A stretch of DNA of 60,000 nt from Owenia fusiformis (lineage: Eukaryota > Annelida > Polychaeta > Sabellida > Oweniidae): NCBI GenBank assembly GCA_903813345.2, contig CAIIXF020000011.1:1824571-1884570 (forward strand), given 5' to 3'. The notes below the pieces were generated by a model. That model was not told where the DNA came from. It saw nothing but the letters and a program-made list of their open reading frames with translations, and did not search any database. Shown here piece by piece: positions 1 to 8,286 of this stretch (the stretch's first letter is position 1; each line of letters opens with the position of its first letter). The position numbers and the translations under genes were made by a program.

Positions 1-383
1 ATTGTGCTACAAAAAATGAACGTTCCATCAAGAAATGTAACAACAAGGTCCATGGATCTATTATTATGTTATTCTATTGTTTTATTGACGTATAAACTTG
101 ATGCCTTACACTTACCAGAAATTAGCAATCTTAAAATTGCAACATTTTCTAAAACAACATCCCAATATACAGTCTCGGAATCCCGATTTCTGATTCTCAT
201 AGTTTACGCAGTTGAAAGAATAAACAAGTGTTTTTCAATGCAATTTTCTTTTGTAACTAATAAAGAGATAGACGTCTGTACATTTGAAACACCTTGTATG
301 ACACCGTTACACACAGTGACGTGTAAAGCCGAAGAAATTAATACGCCGCGGAAGGATGTATGAGTCGTCCGCCATTCTAAAAG

Positions 384-390
384 TATATAA
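384..390 (+). promoter_or_regulatory. TATA box of the small secreted-peptide gene
   Basis: The sequence TATATAA lies about 30 bp before a plausible transcription start, and about 95 bp before a consensus 5' splice donor (GAG|GTAAGT) at 484. A CRE half site, TGACGT, lies at 317-322, about 65 bp upstream. The spacing from TATA box to short leader exon to consensus donor fits a core promoter for the gene whose coding exons begin at 1129. That the promoter drives this gene is inference; no transcript evidence is available. Confidence 0.55.
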
Positions 391-414
391 ACCACAGTTT
401 TTCCTTAGTTTGAA

Positions 415-483
415 CAACGGTGCCAACTGTCAACTCGCAATTTACGCAATCTCTAAGGAACAAGGTCAGGAAGTTCGAACGAG
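415..483 (+). other. Putative non-coding exon 1 (5' UTR) of the secreted-peptide gene
   Basis: The start is approximate, set about 28 bp after the TATA box. The 3' end is set by the donor GAG|GTAAGTG. There is no ATG with an open frame into the next exon, so it would be a leader exon. The next exon begins after the acceptor at 1124, only five bases before its ATG, which requires an upstream non-coding exon such as this one. Confidence 0.45.
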
Positions 484-1124
484 GTAAGTGATTAATTTGA
501 TTTGATTTCTACCAGATATTTAATGTTTAGATAGATGAATCATTCTGGTTACCTTACATTGGCATTCAAAGTTAGGCAAAACTATAGATAGTTGGCACAA
601 TCTGTATATGTGATTTTCATTTTTATTATGTTGTCTTTTCTTACCTCGATGTCGCGCATATCACTTCACCTAGGAGGATGCCATACACTTTATGTCACAA
701 TCATGATGCTATTTTGTCATCCTATCTTTAGTGTTTGTAGTTGGAAAACGGTTAATCATATCAATATTAAAAATCTATTTTTACCGAACCTGTAAACATT
801 TTTGTTTATGCGATTGTTCAGTAAGTTCAAGAGTCAGATATGTGCTGAACGGCGGCCGTACGGAGGCTGTAGTTTCACATCTACATCATACTGCTTATCC
901 CTATATTTTATGCTGCATATTTCTCGATTTTAGGAAGCTACGGCCGTCGTACGGTTGCCGTAGATCAAATGTGACAGTCACTTAAGTTGTGACAGGTAAC
1001 CATGCAAAATGGCTACACATAGTAGACTCGCACAACAATTTTAGGATTGGAAGATGTCTGATCAGATAATCAGATAATATCAGATAATCGCAATCCCTTT
1101 GATTGTTTTATTCTATGTTTATAG

Positions 1125-1234
1125 AAAAATGAATACAACACGTATGGTATGCTGCCTTATGGTTGTGATGTTACTGGTGTCAACTGCTACGGGACAAGGT
1201 TTCGGAGACGGATTCAAAGATAAAGGAAAACGAA
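1125..1234 (+). CDS. Secreted peptide precursor, exon 2: signal peptide and first propeptide
   Basis: The exon follows the acceptor TTTATAG and its ATG is at 1129-1131. It encodes 35 residues plus one base. Residues 1 to about 22 form a classic signal peptide: a short N-region with Arg, a hydrophobic core rich in Leu, Val and Met, and a STATG-type cleavage region. The next residues are QGFGDGFKDKGKR. This begins with Gln, a pyroglutamate candidate at a predicted cleavage point, and ends in Gly-Lys-Arg, the usual signal for dibasic cleavage and C-terminal amidation. The donor is CGAA|GTAACT, leaving phase 1. If the intron is retained, the frame stops seven codons later. I do not recognise the family. 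The overall form is that of neuropeptide, venom-type or antimicrobial precursors. Confidence 0.65.
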
Positions 1235-2962
1235 GTAACTATATCACAAATCATTAGCGTACACGTGTCCTATTATTTTAACATACTCGCATTAAGATTT
1301 TCCAATATTGAATGTAAATCTACTTGTTTTCTTTTTTCGGGGAAACGGGGAATTTAGTAAATATTCAGTATATGTTCGTAATTCTTTTGATTAAATTGCA
1401 ATAACCTTTCTGAAATATAATATAATTTTAGGGGTATCGAACAATGATGACAAAACTAAGGGAAATTCAACAATATTTACGATGGTGTTATCAATTTTCT
1501 TATCATCATAATCGTTTGAGTAAAAGTTAAATGTAAAATATGGAAAGTCATGATACGACAATTGGCTACAAGTTAAGTGTTCGATTTCAAAACCATTTTA
1601 TAAAAACCATAGCTTGAATACAATATGGACAAAAATTGGCCAATCAGTATATAATTCTATATAAAAGAGTGTAAAGACGCTCTCTACTTTTGGAATAACA
1701 TTCTCAAATATGATGGATTTTAAAGATTATTGTGTAGATAGAATATTTAATTCAAAATACAAGGTGAACTTGCATTACATCAATTGTCTTGAGATTTAGA
1801 GTGATCTCGATTTTCCCTCCAGGTATGCTGTCATGGCTCCAAAATGTTCAAAGATGCAATTATCTGGAATTGAGATTTCTGTCTTATCAGGATCAGGGTT
1901 TTTGATACTTGAGATTAGTTGTGATCAGTTTAGATTATAAGCATCCCATTTGATCTTTAAGAAACATGATCTCTGAGATCACTGAAACCTTTTGGGACTA
2001 TTTGTAGTTATTTGATTCTTTGAGATTTGATTGAGGTTCACGCCCATTCAGAGGAATTTTAGAACTTTATGATTGATTGGTGAGAATATTAATAGACACA
2101 CTACCAAAAGTCTTTAGTTTATGTTATATGAATTAGTTGAATGGACATAAGCCATTTTGCTACGTCTTGTGATTGACACAGCGACGTATAAGCTTACCAG
2201 TCATACGTCACCTACTTGAGATATAGTTTTGACACAAATTTCCCTTCGTTTGTGCCAGCCCGACATTGGATTAGTCATTTTCATCTGGTTTGCTGTCAAT
2301 AATATAATACACTTCTACCCATTTTCTGAAATAATTTTGTCAAATATGATAAACTGACTTATTAGGTAAGAAAGACATATTTTCTAACTTACTCACTGGT
2401 GATCCACTCGATTACGCTTATTTAGCGCGTTGTGGACAGAATTCCCACGACATTTTTATCACATATATCACCAGACGAGTGTAACTGCCATTCTGAGTAG
2501 TTAAGTATATAGACTAGTACGTCTATGGTGCTATAATGACCTTCAGGATTACATAAGGTTAATAACATACTTTAACATGTAAAAATTGTTCTAAAAATTT
2601 CCCAAGATAAATTTTTTTTTAAATGTCTAAAACCTTATGATTTTGAATCTTAAAACATGTTTGTAAATAAAAATGAAGGAAAATTTGATATTGATTTGAT
2701 AAATGTAGTGAATTTGAAGTTTTAAAACAGCAATAACAAACCAATGGGCCAGATGTGAACAACAACCTAATAGCTATAACTGCCATCTATTCGAGTCCTT
2801 GCCCTCATTAAAAACTCCATCTACACAAAGAAACAAAAAGAAGGGTTATCATTCACAATAAGACAAAACGTCATGCAAATTGATGAGTCGAAGGTTTTAA
2901 CATTTGTGGATAGACTTCTATATAGTCTATTCTGAGTATTTACGATAATCTCTCTTATCCAG
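1235..2962 (+). other. Intron 2 of the peptide gene, no other gene seen
   Basis: The intron is bounded by GTAACT and the acceptor TCTTATCCAG. No coding segment was recognised inside. A short stretch near 2395-2425 (CACTGGTGATCCACTCGATTACGC) is a diverged fragment of the foldback element found complete at about 3895-4430. The rest is AT-rich sequence without structure that I can name. Confidence 0.5.
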
Positions 2963-3072
2963 GTGAAGAAAGTGATGTTTCAATCGACGATGTTAATGAA
3001 GAAGATTCGAGAATCAAAAGGGATGTCCTGTCTGCTGATCAGCCCGCACGGGGGTGTCCACCGTTGTGCTAG
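2963..3072 (+). CDS. Secreted peptide precursor, exon 3: acidic spacer, RIKR site and Cys-loop tail
   Basis: The exon starts after CTTATCCAG in phase 1, matching exon 2 exactly (A+GT gives Ser36), and ends at TAG 3070-3072. It adds 35 residues, giving a 71-residue precursor. First comes an acidic spacer rich in Glu and Asp (about residues 37-51). Then comes RIKR (52-55), a furin/prohormone-convertase type site. The last 16 residues end in GCPPLC, so the mature product would have two Cys enclosing Pro-Pro-Leu, and a further single Arg directly before that loop. Signal peptide, acidic propiece, dibasic site and small C-terminal disulfide peptide is the layout of many molluscan neuropeptide and conopeptide precursors. 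No family match was made and no activity should be assumed. Absence of Gly after the last Cys argues against amidation of this tail. Confidence 0.65.
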
Positions 3073-3190
3073 TTATAGACCAGTCTATAACAGATCAAAC
3101 ACATCATCACTTAGAGGAAATAGTTAAACAGTACTTGAAATTGATGTTGTTAATGATGATGAATTTAAATAAAAAATACTTCATGTAGTA
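3073..3190 (+). other. 3' UTR and poly(A) signal of the peptide gene
   Basis: An AATAAA hexamer lies at 3168-3173, about 96 bp after the stop codon, in an AT-rich stretch. This is a normal distance for a short 3' UTR. The cleavage point is approximate. Confidence 0.45.
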
Positions 3191-3325
3191 ATTGACCTTG
3201 TTAAGTTCTTCCTTCTTCGATAACAATAATGCTGTAAGCCACACCCTCACAAATGATGCAACAGAGAGAGAGATTTTGTATTTTCCCAAAAACGTGTCCA
3301 ATTTATTGCTTTAAATGAGGTGAAG

Positions 3326-3589
3326 CAGGGGCGGATCTGGGAGGGTCCAAATTTCAGGTCAGAGAAAAAAACTTCAAGCGCGAAAAAAATTGTGGGCCCC
3401 TAAAACCCAAAAGTGGGCCCAAATTTTGAGCCCCATTTTCTTCAAAATTTGGCCTGAATAAGGCCTTAAAAGGCCGAGTAATGATCAAAAAGGCCCACTT
3501 TTTGGAGCCTTATAAGGCCTTTTTTCGCCCAAAATTTTTTTGGGAGCCCAATTTTTCTTTTCTGCCCCCCCCCCCAGGATCCGCCGGTG
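3326..3589. mobile_element. hAT-like MITE, about 264 bp
   Basis: The ends are imperfect terminal inverted repeats: CAGGGGCGGATCTGGGAGG at the left, and the reverse complement of CCCAGGATCCGCCGGTG at the right. CAGGGGCGGATC-type termini are typical of hAT-derived short elements. The interior repeats the motifs GGCCC and AAGGCC in both orientations and has no coding capacity. An 8-bp target duplication could not be found, so the exact ends and the superfamily are tentative. Confidence 0.6.
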
Positions 3590-3699
3590 ATTGTCCATAT
3601 CTAGCTTATCACTCACATGTTACGCTGCGAAGACGATATCTGGGTCACATTACGACCAAAATACAAATGCTTAATTATAATATAATTGCTTTGATGTAG

Positions 3700-3823
3700 G
3701 AAAGGTGTTTGTGTTTGTCGTGAACCATCATCCAGAAGGTGACCGAATTGAGAAATTCACATTTGACAGAATAACCAAGACATTGACCCACCTACATTCA
3801 ACGAACCATGAGACACTCGGCAT
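3700..3823 (+). pseudogene. PON relic, exon a: VVNH catalytic-His blade
   Basis: The acceptor is TTTGATGTAG and the donor GGCAT|GTAAGC, giving two leading bases, 40 codons and two trailing bases. The translation contains FVFVVNHHPEGD, matching the LLVVNHPDAKST segment of vertebrate PONs with the active-site His115. It also has THLHSTNHETLG, matching the region of His134. The next exon continues the reading frame exactly. Confidence 0.75.
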
Positions 3824-3894
3824 GTAAGCTATGTGTATTTTTCATGATTATTTAATTAAAATTCGCAGATTACGTCATCTTCCTAGGCAGGTGT

Positions 3895-4430
3895 CCAGAA
3901 TCCGTACCTCCTTCTTCCCCCTCACTGGTGATCCGCTCGATTACGCTGGTTACCGAAACGGTTCGTTTCGGGAACAGAATGTCGGAACGTCGAAGGTATC
4001 AGTATCATATGTTTTAGAAAATGTACATGTTTGCGAAAAAATAACTCAGAAGACAACAGAATCGTCGATTTAATTCCTCACTCTAGTTACAGAAACGGTT
4101 TGGGTTAAAAGTGCAGATCTTAACTGTTTTTCGAAAAACCGTTTCTGTAACTTAAGTGAGGAATTAAATCGACGATTCTGTTGTCTTCTGAACTATTTGT
4201 TTGCAAATATGTACATTTTCTTAATCATATCATACTGATACACGTTTGTGATAAAAACGTCGTGGGTATTCTTCCTACAACGTGTGAAATAAGGAAAAAG
4301 GTAAAATCGTAGCTTCGATTTTCCGACATTTTGTTACCGAAACAAACCGTTTCGGTAACTAGCGAAATCGAGTGGATCACCAGTGGGGGTAAACAGAAAG
4401 TATTCTGGATTTTGAAGCCCTGTAATCGGA
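3895..4430. mobile_element. Foldback (long inverted repeat) element in the PON intron
   Basis: The left arm, with CACTGGTGATCCGCTCGATT and GTTACCGAAACGG, recurs as its reverse complement near 4320-4390. The central part is an almost perfect palindrome from about 4046 to 4191, whose arms contain AATTAAATCGACGATTCTGT. There is no coding capacity. The whole unit can fold into a hairpin of more than 250 bp per arm. A fragment of the same family lies at about 2395-2425. It sits wholly inside one intron of the relic. Confidence 0.7.
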
Positions 4431-4548
4431 GGATTGTTTTACGTAAACCAAGCATCTTTAGAGTCATTTTGGATCTTACCTATACTGCTATGCTATGCCT
4501 ACGCAGAAGCATTACATGTTTTAGCTGGATTTAATTGTGATATTTCAG

Positions 4549-4755
4549 ATTGAATGATGTGTTTGCGATAGATGACACCCTCGTTTATGCAACTCAATAT
4601 GATTTCTTTCGACATCGGTTATTACGTAAACTGTGTGCATATCTGACAATGAAGTTGGGGTCAGTCTTTTTTGTAGACACAACCACAGGCTCCGTCACCA
4701 CTGTTGCTACTGGTTTCCTGCTGGCAAATGGCATCAATGCTTCACCAGATAAAAA
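4549..4755 (+). pseudogene. PON relic, exon b: NDVFAI and NGIN calcium-ligand segment
   Basis: The exon lies between TGATATTTCAG and the donor GATAAAAA|GTAATC and contains 68 intact codons. It begins LNDVFAIDDTLVYAT, equivalent to VNDIVAVGPEHFYATND of PONs with calcium ligand Asn168. It ends FLLANGINASPD, equivalent to FANGINISPD with Asn224. Between these lies the SVFFVDTTTG strand, equivalent to NVVYYSPSE. Phase 2 at both ends joins it to its neighbours without a shift. Confidence 0.8.
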
Positions 4756-5089
4756 GTAATCTTTTCATTATCAAATATCAAAATAGAATTTTGTCAAACA
4801 TTGCTCTCTAGGACATGTAAAAAATCATGAAAATTACAAGAAAATAATCGTCATGCGGATTCGTTTTGGATAAGGGTTTGACAAAAAGACATGAAGAACA
4901 CAAGATGCATGCATTGATAAAGCTCGTGTATATACGAGGATTGTCCCATAAGTCTTGGAATTGTTACTCTAACTTTCATTTAAATTGGAGCTAGATTGAA
5001 AACATATCGCAATTCAATACAGGTTGACCAATCAATTGGTCCCTTTGGGATCAGTTGTATATTTTATTCAAATGAGTTTTTATTTTCAG

Positions 5090-5171
5090 GTATATTTATG
5101 TGTCACATATGGGTGAAAGAAGTTAGGAAGTATTCAAAAGAGAGGCCGACAATTCGTTAACAAAAATAAGG
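5090..5171 (+). pseudogene. PON relic, exon c, with premature TAG at 5124-5126
   Basis: The exon follows TTATTTTCAG and is followed by GTAAGG. Its reading starts YIYVSHMGERS, then TAG, then EVFKREADNSLTK. This aligns with [24 protein letters not shown] of PONs, the TAG falling where the family has Ile or Val before a His/Glu-Val-Tyr strand. The frame before and after the stop is coherent and homologous, so this is a point nonsense mutation and not a frameshift. Confidence 0.75.
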
Positions 5172-5492
5172 GTAAGGTGGTGAATAGTGAGGAAAAGCAA
5201 GAAAAACAATGAACTGTAAATCAATGGTAGAACTAGCAATGACTAAATTAACTACCCTCTACCCCCAATTACCTTGATTTTTAAGCCAAAAAGTGTCATA
5301 TATGTGGCTCAAACTAGAAAAATAACGGAGACACACAAAAATCGCAAAAAGTACTGTTGAAAAAATCGAGAATTATGCAAAATAGCATGTCCTAATTTTT
5401 GCGTTTACTCCAACGATATCTCGTTCTTTGGTTCCTTGGCGTCCATCTTTCTCATTTACTCAATATAATACGAGCCCTTCTCGTTGAATCTC

Positions 5493-5622
5493 AAAATTGC
5501 AGACGATAGATTTGTCAAATTGTAGACGATAAATCTGTCAAATTGCAGAGAATAAAATTGCAGACGATAAATCTGTCAAATTGCAGACAATAAATCTGTC
5601 AAATTGCAGACGATAAACCTGT
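5493..5622 (+). repeat. 23-bp minisatellite built from a splice acceptor
   Basis: About five to six copies of a 23-bp unit (AAATTGCAGACGATAAATCTGTC and variants; one copy is shortened to 14 bp) run directly into PON exon d. The last unit is the intron-exon junction itself, ATTGCAG|ACGATAAACCTGT. Most units keep a CAG in the same context, so the array presents several equivalent 3' splice sites spaced 23 nt apart. Use of most of the upstream sites would shift the frame. Confidence 0.8.
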
Positions 5623-5750
5623 ATGCGATGGCAGACAACATTGACGTCGATCCTGTTTCTGGAGATCTCTGGCTAGGTGTCCAAGCTGTCGGGCATCGTA
5701 CTGCTGAATACATGGACCACAATACTCAAGAAAGTACAGCTCCTTCTAGG
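5610..5750 (+). pseudogene. PON relic, exon d: DNIDVDPVSGDLWLG blade
   Basis: The exon has 47 intact codons, in phase 0 at both ends (ATTGCAG|ACG and AGG|GTAAGA). The motif MADNIDVDPVSGDLWLG matches VDNISVDPVTGDLWVG of PONs, with the Asp-Asn calcium ligands 269/270 retained. The following position, His in most PONs (CHPNG), reads Gln here. The start of the exon is part of the adjacent 23-bp repeat. Confidence 0.8.
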
Positions 5751-5775
5751 GTAAGATACACGTTCTTAGAAGCAG

Positions 5776-6404
5776 GTGTAAAAGGGTAGGAGGTCCTATA
5801 TCAAATTATGGTCCTACTCTCCATTAATTTATATGGTGACCTAAATACAACTCTTTCCCTTATTATCTTATACACAATCAGGGCCAGTAAGGGCCGTTGA
5901 GAAAGGGGACCATAATCCCTGGGGGACCATTATTTCTTTCACACCGGAGCAGATCAAGTCATCCCTCTCTTTTTCCCTGAGAACTTTTTCAATCCTCGAT
6001 AATTTTCAGGAGCATTCCTTAAACGATATCAGGTAAAAAGGGAAGCAATAAAAGGTGGATTGAATCAAGTGGATTGGATTCATGTAAAAGGTGGATTGGG
6101 TTGGTAATTTTCAAAATGTGGCCGATTTTTGACAAGCTAGTGACTTATATTCATCCCTCTCTTAACTTTTTCAGTCCTCGATAATTTTCGGAGCATTCCT
6201 TAAATGATAGCCGCTAAAAAAAGAGTGATAACTTGTTCTGTCCCGGTGTGAAAGAAATTATGCTCCCCTGGGGATTATGGTCCCCTTTCTCAACCGCCCT
6301 TACTGGCCCCGATTTTGTATAAGATAATAAGGGAAAGAGGTCACCATATAAATCAATGAATAGTAGGACCATGATTTGATAGGACCTCTTACTCTTTTAC
6401 ACGG
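5776..6404. mobile_element. Foldback element in the last PON intron
   Basis: The left arm (5776 to about 5945) holds AGGAGGTCCTATATCAAATT, ATTATCTTATACACAATC, GGGACCATAATCCC and TTTCTTTCACACCGG. It recurs as its reverse complement from about 6240 to 6404, with about 80-90 percent identity by eye. The centre contains a diverged inner repeat (AACTTTTTCAGTCCTCGATAATTTTC occurs twice). There are no coding frames. It appears to be a large hairpin MITE. Confidence 0.7.
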
Positions 6405-7303
6405 TAAAGATTAAAAGGTGGATTGGATCGAGTAGATTGGATTCATGTAAAAGGTGGATTGGATCAGGAATCTTCAAAATATGGGATTTCTTTCTTTTGA
6501 TTTTTTCTGTTAATTTTTCTCTGGCTATTTCCCTCTATAAATAATTTATTTAAATGGGTTCATGATTTCAATGAATGTAATACTGGTAGAGTGGCAAGGA
6601 TGTTAAGATACACGTTTTAAGAGAACTTGTGCGTGGACTTGTTGAATTGTTACGGTCCTCTCAGGATAAGTTCTCTTCGTTTTTATGTCACCACCAGAAC
6701 TCTAACTTTTTTGTGGACGGCAATTGGGGTTCGGCGGTCGGCGACTGTAACAAGAGTCTGTAACAAATGGCAGGTGGTGACATTTTGCATGTCAAGACCT
6801 TGTTTACATGTTTACTCTACTTTTTTCTGAGGATATGGTTGTAATCCTTAAACCAAAAGAGAGGGGAATAGTAATCCCTGTGGGTCATAATATTACATAC
6901 TAGTATTCGCGCGCAAGTTCTCTCATTCTCTCGCATTTCGGAAAAACTTGAACGTAAACGTGTCATATCATGACCCCGGGAATTGCTGTACACCTCTCAA
7001 TCTATTTGAAAGGAAACCTTATTAAAACAGTACTTTCTTTTTCACACCTTTATACTCAATCTGACAAATGAAGGCCACTGTGATGGAAATAGTCCATAGG
7101 TACCATCATTTTTCACTTACACGTTCTTCGAAACTTAAACTCCCTATTGTAAGAAGCATTTTCGTTGGATCTCAGGATTATATTGAAATCTCTCTTTATG
7201 AGCGAAACGTAACATGAAGGAAATAAATAATATGTTTAAAAAACATGATCTTGTGACTTTGGATTATGATAATGGTTCGGCCTCTATTCTATAATTGTTT
7301 TAG

Positions 7304-7471
7304 GTTCTGTATCTAAAAATGTCCGAAAATGCTGAGCCACAAGAAATTCGTGATGTCTTTGTTGATGACGAGATTATTTTTGCCTCGAGCGTAGCTGTAA
7401 GGTACAAAGACGCCATGTTGGTTGGAAGCATTATCCATAATATGGTATACTGCCAAATTAAATCATTTTGA
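7304..7471 (+). pseudogene. PON relic, exon e: C-terminal exon
   Basis: After GTTTTAG the frame gives 55 codons and TGA at 7469-7471. It contains IRDVFVDDE, SSVAVRYKDAMLVGSIIHN and MVYCQ. These match the PON C-terminus ([33 protein letters not shown]). The penultimate Cys of PONs (Cys353, which pairs with Cys42) is present, but its partner would be in the missing 5' exons. Confidence 0.8.
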
Positions 7472-8140
7472 ACGTTCGCACATCGTCAACATCTGATTGT
7501 GCACTGTCAGGGGCCAGTAGAATACGGGAGTAGTGCTACAACTTGGGGACAGCGACATACTCTAGACCATGGACCATCATCCCTGTTATTGGGAAAAGTA
7601 CGTTCAACGTCGCCATCACCATTTCACTTGACTGGGCATTTCTGGGTTGAGGAATGACGATTTCGTGAATGTGTAGTACTTCCTATCTACAGATCTGTAA
7701 AATACTGGACCTGCCTTGTTCTTTGATTTATTTGAAATATACTATAATCCCAAAATTAAATACAATATATATAAAAAATAATAATCTTCAAAAATGTTTA
7801 TGTTCTGACTCTCAACGTATTACCGAGTCACCATATCTCTGCAACCATGGCAACGATTCGTTTATCGAATATCTTACAAAAATCCGCTCCAAAGGCAGGT
7901 CGTCCTGTCGTAGACACAGTGTTACGGTAATGCGGCGGGGCCCAGTGGTAGAATGTAGCCGGATATTTCAATGTAATGTGCCAATGTTTTCGTTTAGTAC
8001 ATCTTGATTCACAAGGTTTCGATTGTTCCTACCTCTCTAGACCCAGTGGAAAGCGACGATGAGTTTAGTGTCCAGTCTACTATACCTCTATATAGTATGA
8101 CATGTCTTTGAATTGTGGTAGTGTGGTATACAGGTATATC
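7472..8140. other. Intergenic, nothing recognised
   Basis: This stretch follows the PON stop codon. The open frames here are short, lack homology that I can recognise, and have no flanking splice signals of note. Confidence 0.4.
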
Positions 8141-8286
8141 TAATGCCTGGGTCACATTTGCTCCGATCCATCGGCCGGCGCCCAGCCGATTGAGTATTCT
8201 GTTCAAAACTGAATACAATTGTGAACAGAATACTCGATCGGCCGGTCGCCGGCCGATGAATCGGAGCAAATGTGACCTAGGCATTA
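8141..8286. mobile_element. Palindromic MITE, 146 bp
   Basis: It is a near-perfect palindrome. TAATGCCTGGGTCACATTTG at the left and CAAATGTGACCTAGGCATTA at the right bracket inner arms with CGGCCGGCGcc/cgGCCGGTCGCC and GAATACTnnnnGAACAGAATAC repeats. It has no coding capacity. A diverged relative may lie at about 845-975, where GGCCGT..TACGG repeats precede AAATGTGAC. Confidence 0.7.

Larger units (their letters stand above)
3700..7471 (+). pseudogene. Paraoxonase/arylesterase-like gene relic (5'-truncated, one stop)
   Basis: Five exons on the + strand encode, in order and in consistent splice phase, the middle and C-terminal two thirds of a paraoxonase (PON), a six-bladed calcium-dependent beta-propeller lactonase/arylesterase. 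Residues corresponding to the catalytic His pair, to calcium ligands Asn168 and Asn224 and to the Asp-Asn pair near 269-270 of human PON1 are visible. The exons for the signal anchor and first blade (including the Glu53/Asp54 ligands) were not found in the 3.7 kb upstream, which is occupied by the peptide gene and a hAT-like MITE. Exon 3 contains an in-frame TAG. The clean phases suggest recent decay. Alternatives are a sequencing error at the TAG, or 5' exons hidden by divergence. Confidence 0.75.

Noticed and set aside
4-363. 119-codon + strand open frame upstream of the peptide gene
   Set aside because: It ends just before the TATA box and shows no homology or signal features. The region is better read as promoter sequence.
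2963-3072. Assignment of the peptide precursor to a known conopeptide (contryphan) family
   Set aside because: Only the general layout and a short Gly-Cys-Pro start are shared. The loop is a different length and lacks the family's Trp and Pro pattern.
7925-7960. GGCGGGGCCCAGTGGTAGAATG stretch resembling part of a tRNA
   Set aside because: No cloverleaf arms, T-loop motif or acceptor pairing could be built around it.
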